A stretch of DNA of 5,838 nucleotides from Curvibacter sp. (lineage in GTDB: Bacteria > Pseudomonadota > Gammaproteobacteria > Burkholderiales > Burkholderiaceae_C): contig DNQP01000016.1 of assembly GCA_003500955.1 (NCBI GenBank), positions 1 to 5,838 on the forward strand. The letters are read 5' to 3'. Every line of letters starts with the position of its first letter. Position 1 is the first letter of the stretch. The notes below the pieces were generated by a model. It did no database searches, was not told the origin of the DNA, and worked only from the letters and a program-made list of their open reading frames with translations. Both the position numbers and the translations under genes were made by a program. This document shows, in pieces, positions 1 to 5,838 of the stretch.

Positions 1-1
1 C

Positions 2-463
2 AGCCTGCAGAACCGCGGCCACGGCTTCAACGTCGACCCGCAGGGCCACAACACCGCCAACCTCGTCGCGCCGGGCAAACGCCCCATCCACACCATCATC
101 CCGGCCTTCCTCACCAAAGACGGCCAGCCCGTGATGAGCTTTGGCGTGATGGGTGGCAATATGCAGCCGCAGGGCCATCTGCAGACCGTGGTACGCATGC
201 TGGACTATGGCCAGAACCCTCAGGCTGCCTGCGACGCACCGCGCTGGCGCTACAACACGGGGCTGGAGATCAACGTCGAGGCCGCGCTGGACAAGGGCAC
301 GGTGCAGGGCCTGCAGGCGCGCGGCCACCGCGTCGAGGTCATCAACGACTCCTACCAGGATTTCGGTGCCGGCCAGTTCATCTGGCGTGCAGGCGATCCC
401 AAGGTCGAAGGCTATGTCGCGGCCAGCGATCCGCGCCGTGACGGCCTGGCAGCAGGCTTTTGA
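2..463 (+). CDS. Gamma-glutamyltransferase-family Ntn-hydrolase, C-terminal part (5' truncated by window)
   Basis: The reading frame is open from base 2 to a TGA at 461-463 and gives the last 153 residues of a protein whose family is normally about 530-580 residues long. The visible part is the C-terminal portion of the small subunit. The segment PIHTIIPAFLTKDGQPVMSF followed by GVMGGNMQPQGHLQ matches the GGT-family core, where classical enzymes have an SSMSP loop and then a GSPGGS loop that bind the gamma-glutamyl group. Here PIHT replaces the first and MGGNMQPQGH the second, as in the YwrD-like branch rather than E. coli Ggt. The catalytic Thr at the autoprocessing site lies upstream, outside the window. 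Family members cleave gamma-glutamyl bonds such as those of glutathione, or related amides; the substrate of this branch cannot be read here. It could also be an amidohydrolase relative such as HpxW. The stop codon lies 2 bases before the ATG of the next gene, so the two are probably cotranscribed. The family call is firm; the substrate is open. Confidence 0.9.
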   Translation, partial: SLQNRGHGFNVDPQGHNTANLVAPGKRPIHTIIPAFLTKDGQPVMSFGVMGGNMQPQGHLQTVVRMLDYGQNPQAACDAPRWRYNTGLEINVEAALDKGTVQGLQARGHRVEVINDSYQDFGAGQFIWRAGDPKVEGYVAASDPRRDGLAAGF

Positions 464-465
464 GC

Positions 466-1374
466 ATGGCGTCGGTTGCTCCTGAAAAAGTAGCAACCGG
501 TTTCGCGTTCGCGATCGTCGGCGCCATCGCCTTCAGCGGCAAGGCCATCATCGTCAAGCTGGCCTACCGCCATGGCGTGGATGCGGTCACGCTCATCATG
601 TACCGCATGCTGTTCGCGCTGCCGCTGTTTGCAGGCATGGCCTGGTGGGCCAGCCGGGGCAAGGCGCCCCTGGCGCGTCGCGACTGGCTCGGCGTCCTGG
701 GCCTGGGCTTTTCCGGCTACTACCTGGCGAGCTTTCTGGATTTCGCGGGCCTGGCCTATGTCACGGCCTCGCTCGAGCGCCTCATCCTCTATCTGACGCC
801 CACGCTGGTGCTCGTCATCGGCTGGCTGCTCTACCGCAAGCGGGCCAGCCGCCTGCAGGTGCTGGGCACGCTGATCAGCTACGCCGGCGTGCTGCTGGTC
901 TTCGGGCACGAGTTGACGCTCGCCGGCGCCGATGTGGCCTGGGGTTCGCTGCTGGTGTTTCTCAGTGCGGTGAGCTATGCCTTCTACCTGAGCTACAGCG
1001 GCGAACTGGTGAAGCGTCTGGGCTCGCTGCGGCTCGTCGGCCTGGCCACCAGCGTGGCCTGTGTGCTGTGCATCGTGCAGTTCCTGCTGCTGCGTCCGTT
1101 GACGGCCGCGCAGGTGGCGCCCGAGGTGGTCTGGCTCTCGCTGCTCAATGCCGCGGCCTGCACGGCGGTTCCCGTGCTGCTGGTGATGATGGCCATCGAG
1201 CGCATCGGTGCCGGTGCGGCGGCGCAGGCCGGCATGGTGGGACCCATGTCCACCATCCTGCTGGGCGTGTGGCTGCTGGGAGAGCCCTTCACGCTCTGGA
1301 TCGTCGCGGGCACGCTGCTGGTCCTCACGGGGATCTTCGTCTTCGGGCGCGCCGCGCGTGCGGCCGCGGACTGA
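466..1374 (+). CDS. EamA/DMT-superfamily membrane transporter
   Basis: The 302-residue product is almost entirely hydrophobic and fits ten transmembrane helices in two EamA repeats, roughly residues 11-147 and 157-295, the usual size and layout of the drug/metabolite transporter superfamily. Each repeat ends in the family signature: LTPTLVLVIGWLLYRKR near 110-126, and GPMSTILLGVWLLGEPFT near 259-276, which contains the conserved LGE. Cytoplasmic-side basic residues (YRKRASR near 123-129, KRLG near 183-186) agree with the usual topology. Such proteins sit in the inner membrane and often export amino acids or other small metabolites; the substrate here is unknown. ATG at 466 is chosen because AGCAGG at 451-456 is a Shine-Dalgarno-like match 9 bases upstream. 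A TTG at 460 in the same frame would overlap the preceding stop as TTGA and add two residues, but it is too close to that site. Translation is probably coupled to the upstream hydrolase gene, which may hint at a gamma-glutamyl compound or its product as substrate; that is inference only. Confidence 0.92.
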   Translation: MASVAPEKVATGFAFAIVGAIAFSGKAIIVKLAYRHGVDAVTLIMYRMLFALPLFAGMAWWASRGKAPLARRDWLGVLGLGFSGYYLASFLDFAGLAYVTASLERLILYLTPTLVLVIGWLLYRKRASRLQVLGTLISYAGVLLVFGHELTLAGADVAWGSLLVFLSAVSYAFYLSYSGELVKRLGSLRLVGLATSVACVLCIVQFLLLRPLTAAQVAPEVVWLSLLNAAACTAVPVLLVMMAIERIGAGAAAQAGMVGPMSTILLGVWLLGEPFTLWIVAGTLLVLTGIFVFGRAARAAAD

Positions 1375-1437
1375 AAGTCCTGCGCAGGCAAGGGCCGGAC
1401 GGTCTTCGTATCATTCCGGTCGTACGGATTTCGACAC

Positions 1438-1444
1438 AAAGGAA
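1438..1444 (+). promoter_or_regulatory. Ribosome binding site of the SDR gene
   Basis: AAAGGAA contains AAGGA six bases before the ATG at 1450 and fixes that start. The nine bases AAGGAAACA (1439-1447) recur exactly before the solute-binding protein start at 5151, with the same spacing. Confidence 0.75.
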
Positions 1445-1449
1445 ACATC

Positions 1450-2238
1450 ATGGATCTCGGGATTGCAGGCAAGTGGGCGCTGGTGGGTGGCGCGAGCAAG
1501 GGGCTGGGCTACGGCTGTGCGCAGGCGCTGGCACGCGAAGGTGTCAACGTGGTGATGGTGGCGCGTGGCGCTGAGGCCCTGCAGGCCGCAGCCGCGAAGC
1601 TGCGCGGTGAGAACAAGGGGGCGGAAGTCATTGCCGTGCCCGTGGACATCACGACGCCAGCCGGCCGCGAGGCCATCTTCGCCCAGCGTAATGATTTCGA
1701 CATCGTCGTCACCAATGCCGGCGGCCCGCCGCCCGGCGACTTCCGCGACTGGGACCGCGAGGCCTGGATCAAGGCGGTGGACGCGAACATGCTCACGCCC
1801 ATCGAGCTGATCAAGGCCACGGTGGACGGCATGGCCGCGCGGGGTTACGGGCGCATCGTCAACATCACCTCCAGCGCGGTGAAGGCCCCGATCGACATCC
1901 TGGGTCTGTCCAACGGTGCGCGCAGCGGGCTGACGGGCTTCGTGGCCGGTGTGGCCCGCAACCCCAAGATTGCCGCCAGGGGCGTGACCATCAACAACCT
2001 GCTGCCCGGCGCCTTCGACACCGACCGCCTCAAGGCCACCATGGAAGGCGCGGCCAAGAAGACGGGCAAGAGCATCGACGACATCGCCGACGCGCGCCGT
2101 CTGACCATCCCGGCCCAGCGCTTCGGCACGGCCGAGGAGTTCGGCGCCATCTGTGCCTTCCTCTGCAGCCAGTACGGCGGCTATATCAACGGCCAGAACG
2201 TGCTGGCCGATGGCGGCGCCTACCCAGGGACCTACTGA
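1450..2238 (+). CDS. Short-chain dehydrogenase/reductase, atypical FabG-like subgroup lacking Tyr-x-x-x-Lys
   Basis: The 262-residue product has the length and Rossmann fold of classical SDR oxidoreductases, cytoplasmic NAD(P)(H)-dependent enzymes. The cofactor glycine motif is GGASKGLG at 13-20, with Gly in place of the usual first Thr; R39 in MVARG suggests possible NADP preference. VPVDIT (63-68), TNAGG (88-92) and IVNITSSA (136-143) match the expected strands, including the catalytic-type Ser at 141/142. The C-terminal GQNVLADGGAYPG (248-260) is the standard family ending. Where YxxxK should stand, alignment of ARSGLTGF (157-164) to the normal SKAALLGF puts Ser154 and Arg158 (SNGAR), so both Tyr and Lys are absent. 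This matches a recognised BKR-like SDR subgroup (CDD cd05344, from memory) described as imperfect in cofactor motif and catalytic tetrad. Often annotated as 3-oxoacyl-ACP reductase, but the reaction is not established here. ATG 1450 has a good ribosome binding site. The 75 bases before it hold only a lone TATCAT (1409-1414) without a clear -35, so readthrough from the transporter gene is possible. Confidence 0.93.
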   Translation: MDLGIAGKWALVGGASKGLGYGCAQALAREGVNVVMVARGAEALQAAAAKLRGENKGAEVIAVPVDITTPAGREAIFAQRNDFDIVVTNAGGPPPGDFRDWDREAWIKAVDANMLTPIELIKATVDGMAARGYGRIVNITSSAVKAPIDILGLSNGARSGLTGFVAGVARNPKIAARGVTINNLLPGAFDTDRLKATMEGAAKKTGKSIDDIADARRLTIPAQRFGTAEEFGAICAFLCSQYGGYINGQNVLADGGAYPGTY

Positions 2239-5054
2239 ACCGTCCCGTCCCCGGCCAGAGGCAGCCACAGGATGGCGGTGGTGCCCTGGCCGAACTCGCT
2301 GGCGATCCTCACCTCGCCACGGTGCAGTTCGATGATCTCCTTGACGATGCTCATGCCCAATCCCGTGCCGGGAATATTGCCACTGTCGTCGGCGCGATAA
2401 AAGCGCTCGAAGACGCGCGCGAGCTGTTCGGGCTTCATGCCGATGCCCTGGTCGCGTACCTCGATGCCCACGCGGCGATCCCCTCGTGTGCTGTCCACGT
2501 GCAGGCTGATGAACACGTCCCCGCCTTTCGGCGAGTACTTGTAGGCATTGGAGACGATGTTGACCACCGCCTGCTGGATCTTCTGGCGATCCACATCGAC
2601 GTACAGGGCCTGCGACGGAAGGTCCAGTCTGGGCGCATCGCGCCCGGCCGGTGGCTTGTAGCCGGAAATCGCCTCGGTCAGGATCTCCTGCAGGGCCTGG
2701 CGCTCGATGACGAAGTCCTTGCCGCGGCGCGCTTCGATGCGGGCCAGGTCCAGCAGTTCATTGATGATGGACGACATCAGCTGTGACTGTCGCGAGATGG
2801 TTTCCAGCAGCTGTTGCTGCTTGGCGGGCTCGAACTCGCGGTGGCGCAGCAGCTCGGTGTAGCCGTAGATGCTGGCCATGGGGGTGCGCAGCTCGTGCGC
2901 GGCTGTGCTGAGGAACTCGCTCTTCATGCGATCGACCTCGGTTTCGTGGGTGACGTCGCGGAAATAGAGGATGTAGGACACGCTGGACGCGTCTTCCGGC
3001 AGGCGCAGGTCGACCTCGATCACGCGGCTGGCCGGCGCCGCCAGCTCGAACAGCTGCCGGCGGTCCTCGGCGCCCCCCTCGCGTGCCTGTTGTTCGCGCA
3101 TGGCCCGCAGGTTGAGAACGCCGGGGAAGCTGGCCTGGGGCAGGCATTTGCTGCGCAGCAGGGTCGTGAAGGCTGGTTCGTCCAGGCCTTCGATGGCCAT
3201 GCCGTCCAGCCCGGTCATGCGCAGGAAGGCCCCGTTGGCATGGTTGACCCGGCCATGGGGGTCGAAGGATACGAAGCCGTCGGGGCTTAGCGTGAAGATG
3301 GCGTTGAGCTGTTCGGAGCGCTCGTTGAGTTCGCGCGTGCGCTGCTCGACCAGGCGCTCCAGCGATTTGCGGTACTGTTCCAGCTCGGCTTCGTTGGCCT
3401 TGCGTTCGGAGATGTCGCGCACCAGGCAGAAGACGAAAACGCGGTCGGCCCATTCGGCCCGGCTCAGCGAAATCTCCACCGGCAGGCTGCGACGGTCTTT
3501 GCAACGCGCCACGCCTTCGTAGCTGCGGCCCGCCTCACTCCCCTGGGTCAGCTGTCGCAGCAGCTCGTCGAGGCGAGCGTCAGGCTGCCAGTCCTCGATG
3601 CGCAGGAAATGGGCCTCCAGCGGGGTGTAGCCCAGCATGGAGGCAAAACGGGGGTTGGCCTCGAACACGCTGCCGTCCTGGTCCAGGATGACGATGCCGT
3701 CCTGTACCTTCTCGAACAGTGTGCGACGCCGCGAGGCCTCGTCAGCGATTTTCTGCTGGGCCAGCTGCTGCTCGGCCGTATGTCTGGCAATTGTGTCCAG
3801 CAGGCGGTCAAAGTGTCGTGCCAGCGCGCCCAGCTCGTCATCGCGCAGCGGAGGACCCACCCGGGCATCCCGATCACCTGCGGCCACGGCGTTGATCGTG
3901 TGTCCGATGCTCCGTACCCGCTGGGTCAACTCGCGCCCTGTGCGCAGGAAAAGCAGCGAGATGCCCAGCATCGTCAACGCCAGCAGCCCCGCGATGGTGC
4001 CCAGCAGGACGAGGGCCGTGTTGCGGTAGGGGTCGATCGGAAAGCGCACCCCGATCATGCCCACGCGTCGGCCGTCGCCGTCGCGCAGCGGTTCAAAGCC
4101 GCTGATGTAGTTGTCGCCCTCGATGTCGAGTGGCCCGATCCAGGTCTGCCCCTGGCCTATCACCGTCCGTGTGACCTGCTCGGGAGCCACGCTACCGAGT
4201 GCGCGCTGGCCCCGACGTCGCTCCCGGCTCACGGCCACCTGCAGGCCGTCGATGTAGAGGGAGGTCACGCCCTCCGCGTCACCCGGCAGTGTGCCCAGCG
4301 GGTAGATGACCTTCCGCATGTGCTCGATGACAGCCTCGTTGCGATTGAGCAGTACGCCGCCGACGAGGATGGCGTCCGGGCTGTTGACGGTGAGCGGGAA
4401 GTGTGCCGCCGACTGGATCAGCAGGCCCGGTGTGCCGGAACCGTGTCCGCTCGGGTTGGGGGAGACGCTGGCTTCCGTTTCGTAGCGGGGCGAAAAGGCC
4501 CCGAGCCGCTCTGGCGCAATCAGGGTCAGCGCCGCGCTGCCCACCCCGGTGCGTGCCTGCCGGATGACGTAGGAGTCGGGCAGCGCTGCGCCAAAGGGTA
4601 CGCCTGTACTGGCACCGATGACCTGGCCGTCGGGGCTGGCCACGATGAGGAAATCCAGGCCGGCACCACGGGCCATCACACCCAACGCGTCATTGAGCTC
4701 CTTGCTGGCTTTACGCGGGTTGACCAGGCTCATGAGCCGTTCGGAGGCTGCAAGCTGCCGGGTGCTGGTACCGGCTTCGTTGAGCAATTGCTCGAGGTAA
4801 TTCACCGAGCCGGCCAGGTTGCTGCGCAGGTTCGCCTCGATCATGCTCTGGGTGCGTGCGCCCCCCACTACCAGCAGGACGGCGATCACGATAGGGAAGG
4901 CCAGGAGCAGCGGCATGAGGCCCAGTGCCAGCAGCCGGAAGCCGAGCGAACGTTCCCATGACTGACGCCACCGCCTTAGCGGAGTGAGCGCAGCCCACAG
5001 GGCGGACCAAGGCCTGGACACCATTTGGATCAATGACGGATGAGTCCGGGACAT
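2232..5054 (-). CDS. Membrane sensor histidine kinase (Cache-like sensor, HAMP, two PAS, HisKA, HATPase_c)
   Basis: The 940-residue product is a complete hybrid-free sensor kinase of a two-component system. In order: a 42-residue cytoplasmic leader rich in Trp/Arg; TM1 about 43-66; a periplasmic region about 67-344 whose pattern (QVIGAST at 144-150, then ISGFEPLRDGDGRRVGMIGVRFP at its end, 317-339) resembles Cache/dCache ligand-binding domains; TM2 about 346-371; HAMP about 372-425 with DDELGALARHFDRL; PAS about 446-550; a coiled coil about 550-587; a second PAS about 585-702; HisKA with phospho-acceptor His720 in AAHELRTPMAS; and HATPase_c with N box NIVSNAYKYSP (Asn836), G1 DQGIGM (868-873), F box RVFERFYRAD and G2 GTGLGMS (896-902). 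All catalytic motifs are intact, so it should autophosphorylate and pass phosphate to a response regulator, which is not in the window. There is no receiver domain. ATG 5054 was chosen from the promoter position; it has no clear Shine-Dalgarno, and ATG 5024 (Met11) is an alternative that still keeps TM1. The TAG stop overlaps the convergent SDR gene by 7 bases. The signal sensed is unknown. Confidence 0.95.
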   Translation of the reverse strand: MSRTHPSLIQMVSRPWSALWAALTPLRRWRQSWERSLGFRLLALGLMPLLLAFPIVIAVLLVVGGARTQSMIEANLRSNLAGSVNYLEQLLNEAGTSTRQLAASERLMSLVNPRKASKELNDALGVMARGAGLDFLIVASPDGQVIGASTGVPFGAALPDSYVIRQARTGVGSAALTLIAPERLGAFSPRYETEASVSPNPSGHGSGTPGLLIQSAAHFPLTVNSPDAILVGGVLLNRNEAVIEHMRKVIYPLGTLPGDAEGVTSLYIDGLQVAVSRERRRGQRALGSVAPEQVTRTVIGQGQTWIGPLDIEGDNYISGFEPLRDGDGRRVGMIGVRFPIDPYRNTALVLLGTIAGLLALTMLGISLLFLRTGRELTQRVRSIGHTINAVAAGDRDARVGPPLRDDELGALARHFDRLLDTIARHTAEQQLAQQKIADEASRRRTLFEKVQDGIVILDQDGSVFEANPRFASMLGYTPLEAHFLRIEDWQPDARLDELLRQLTQGSEAGRSYEGVARCKDRRSLPVEISLSRAEWADRVFVFCLVRDISERKANEAELEQYRKSLERLVEQRTRELNERSEQLNAIFTLSPDGFVSFDPHGRVNHANGAFLRMTGLDGMAIEGLDEPAFTTLLRSKCLPQASFPGVLNLRAMREQQAREGGAEDRRQLFELAAPASRVIEVDLRLPEDASSVSYILYFRDVTHETEVDRMKSEFLSTAAHELRTPMASIYGYTELLRHREFEPAKQQQLLETISRQSQLMSSIINELLDLARIEARRGKDFVIERQALQEILTEAISGYKPPAGRDAPRLDLPSQALYVDVDRQKIQQAVVNIVSNAYKYSPKGGDVFISLHVDSTRGDRRVGIEVRDQGIGMKPEQLARVFERFYRADDSGNIPGTGLGMSIVKEIIELHRGEVRIASEFGQGTTAILWLPLAGDGTVQ

Positions 5055-5078
5055 GCGAGTAGCCGATGGATTTGCTCT

Positions 5079-5106
5079 ATTCTATCAAAAATGATAAATT
5101 CGACAA
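5079..5106 (-). promoter_or_regulatory. Candidate sigma-70-type promoter of the sensor kinase gene
   Basis: Read on the minus strand, TTGTCG (5106-5101; 4 of 6 to TTGACA) lies 16 bases before TAGAAT (5084-5079; 5 of 6 to TATAAT). The predicted start of transcription near 5072 would leave an untranslated leader of only about 18 bases before ATG 5054, consistent with the lack of a clear Shine-Dalgarno sequence. The prediction is by eye; AT-rich DNA gives chance matches. Confidence 0.45.
5083..5096. repeat. Short inverted repeat TATCA-N4-TGATA in the divergent intergenic region
   Basis: Perfect 5-base arms (5083-5087 and 5092-5096) surround AAAA. The repeat lies mostly in the spacer of the kinase promoter and touches its -10 element. 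A further TATCA copy is at 5111-5115, 28 bases downstream of the first arm. The placement would suit an operator for a regulator binding between the two divergent genes. The arms are short and the region is A+T-rich, so chance is a real alternative. Confidence 0.3.
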
Positions 5107-5136
5107 AAAATATCAATGACTTTTCAACTTCACTAA

Positions 5137-5144
5137 GAGAAGGA
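5137..5144 (+). promoter_or_regulatory. Ribosome binding site of the solute-binding protein gene
   Basis: GAGAAGGA is purine-rich, with AAGGA ending six bases before the ATG at 5151. It is much stronger than anything before the divergent kinase gene, suggesting that the binding protein is made in larger amounts, as is usual for such proteins. No convincing promoter is seen for this gene: TTGCTC (5072-5077) with TAAATT (5095-5100) at 17 bases is weak, and TCGACA (5100-5105) has no good -10 partner. Confidence 0.75.
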
Positions 5145-5150
5145 AACACT

Positions 5151-5838
5151 ATGACCAAACGCATCTGGCTCGCGCTGGCGTTCGCAGTGACTTTGCTCGC
5201 TGGCTGTGGCCCCAAGACACCGATTCCGATCGGGTTTATTGGTGGGCTGACCGGCTCGAATGCGGACAACGGTCAGTCCGGCCTGAACGCGGTGATTCTG
5301 GCTGTGGAGCAGTTCAACCGCGCCGGCGGTGTCGATGGCCGCATGGTCGAGCTGATTTCGCGCGACGATGCCCAGAGCTCGGAGGTGGCTGCACGCTCGG
5401 CGCATGCACTGGTCGAGGCCAAGGTGGAGGCCGTGATCGGCCCCTTCACCAGCAGCATGGCCGCCGTGATCGTGCCCATCACAGGGCAAGCGGGCATTTT
5501 TCAGGTCAGCCCCACCATCACCTCGATGGACTTCTACGGCAAGGACGACAACCTGTTCCGCATCAACCGCACGACGCGCGAAAACGCGCAGGATTACGCG
5601 CGCACACTCGCACAACGCGGCCAGCGACGTGTGGCCGTCGCCTATGACACGCGCAACCGCAATTTCACGGAATCTTGGCTGGGTGAATTCCGCGCCGCGA
5701 TGCAGGCGCAGGGGCACGAACTGGCGGTCGAGGTGCCCTACGAGTCCGGCCCGCAGACTGACTTCTCACGCGTTGTCGCGCGCCTGGTGGCGGCCAAGCC
5801 CGACGGCATGCTCTTCATCTCCGGCGCGCTGGACGTGG
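5151..5838 (+). CDS. LivJ/LivK-type solute-binding lipoprotein of an ABC transporter or sensor system (3' truncated by window)
   Basis: The frame stays open from ATG 5151 to the window end and gives 229 residues of a family usually about 370-410 long. Residues 1-19 form a lipoprotein signal peptide: basic MTKR, a hydrophobic core, then the lipobox LAGC with Cys19 as the lipidated residue and Gly at +2. The mature part from about residue 25 follows Peripla_BP_6 (branched-chain amino acid-type type I binding proteins): IPIGFIGGLTG (25-35), a helix with AVEQFNRAGGVDGRMVELISRD, then VIGPFTSSMAAVIVPI (95-110) and QVSPTITSMDF (118-128), the loops that hold the ligand carboxylate and amino groups in LivJ. 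The second lobe begins near RRVAVAYDTRN (159-169). It is expected to bind an amino acid or another small carboxylate or amide in the periplasm and deliver it to a permease, whose genes could lie beyond 5838. Lipid anchoring is less usual for this family in Gram-negative bacteria, where most members are soluble. The divergent sensor kinase suggests a regulatory link. The ligand cannot be told. Confidence 0.92.
   Translation, partial: MTKRIWLALAFAVTLLAGCGPKTPIPIGFIGGLTGSNADNGQSGLNAVILAVEQFNRAGGVDGRMVELISRDDAQSSEVAARSAHALVEAKVEAVIGPFTSSMAAVIVPITGQAGIFQVSPTITSMDFYGKDDNLFRINRTTRENAQDYARTLAQRGQRRVAVAYDTRNRNFTESWLGEFRAAMQAQGHELAVEVPYESGPQTDFSRVVARLVAAKPDGMLFISGALDV

Noticed and set aside
412..909. 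A 165-codon open frame on the minus strand across the hydrolase/transporter junction
   Set aside because: It is antisense to two well-supported genes, and its composition (Gln, Arg, Ala, Asp) is typical of a shadow frame.
1379..1388. A perfect 10-base palindrome CCTGCGCAGG just after the transporter stop, considered as a terminator or operator
   Set aside because: It has no loop and no following T-run, so it is not an intrinsic terminator. A single 10-base palindrome in G+C-rich DNA is weak evidence for an operator.
1409..1414. TATCAT as a -10 element for the SDR gene
   Set aside because: It matches 5 of 6 bases, but no TTGACA-like sequence lies 16-18 bases upstream, so a separate promoter is not supported well enough to list.
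1411..2268. A 285-codon open frame on the minus strand opposite the SDR gene
   Set aside because: The opposite strand encodes a clear SDR with family motifs and a good ribosome binding site; the antisense product resembles no family.
3609..4961. A 450-codon open frame on the plus strand, antisense to the sensor kinase
   Set aside because: It lies wholly inside a kinase gene with intact motifs, and its translation is rich in His, Gln, Arg and Ala with no recognisable domain. Long antisense frames are common opposite G+C-rich genes.
5055..5150. A sigma-54 (-24/-12) promoter in the divergent region
   Set aside because: No GG and GC pair with the required spacing and flanking pattern could be found by eye.
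5133..5717. A 194-codon open frame on the minus strand opposite the solute-binding protein gene
   Set aside because: The plus-strand frame has a signal peptide, lipobox, Peripla_BP_6 pattern and ribosome binding site; the antisense frame has none of these supports.
1..5838. CRISPR arrays, tRNA or rRNA genes, insertion sequences and attachment sites
   Set aside because: No regularly spaced repeats, RNA-gene-like sequence, transposase or terminal inverted repeats were seen. Almost all bases are assigned to ordinary genes.

Overview
The window looks like chromosomal DNA of a GC-rich proteobacterium, most plausibly a betaproteobacterium of the Burkholderiales type. This is an inference from the strong third-position G/C bias, the gene families and the AAGGA-type ribosome binding sites; the taxon cannot be fixed from the sequence alone. 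Coding density is very high. There is no RNA gene, insertion sequence, CRISPR array or other mobile-element signature, and no gene-free stretch longer than 100 bases.

Left part (1-2238, plus strand): the 3' end of a gamma-glutamyltransferase-family Ntn-hydrolase gene runs almost directly into an EamA/DMT-type ten-helix membrane transporter. After 75 bases comes a short-chain dehydrogenase/reductase (SDR) of the divergent subgroup that lacks the normal Tyr-x-x-x-Lys catalytic pair. The first two genes are very probably cotranscribed; the SDR may be read from the same message or from its own weak promoter.

Centre (2232-5054, minus strand): a single large gene encodes a 940-residue membrane sensor histidine kinase. 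Its architecture is TM1, a large periplasmic Cache-like sensor, TM2, HAMP, PAS, coiled coil, PAS, HisKA and HATPase_c. Its 3' end overlaps the 3' end of the SDR gene by 7 bases, so the two genes converge. No response regulator is present in the window.

Right part (5055-5838): a 96-base divergent intergenic region, about 33% G+C by hand count and 23% in its core, separates the kinase from a plus-strand gene that runs off the window. That gene encodes a LivJ/LivK-type (Peripla_BP_6) solute-binding protein with a lipoprotein signal peptide. The region carries a good sigma-70-like promoter for the kinase with an inverted repeat in its spacer, and a strong ribosome binding site for the binding protein.

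The most suggestive point is the divergent pairing of a lipid-anchored solute-binding protein with a kinase that has a large periplasmic sensor. The binding protein could present its ligand to the kinase, or the kinase could control the binding protein and any transporter genes beyond the window. All individual families are known; the partnership is a hypothesis.
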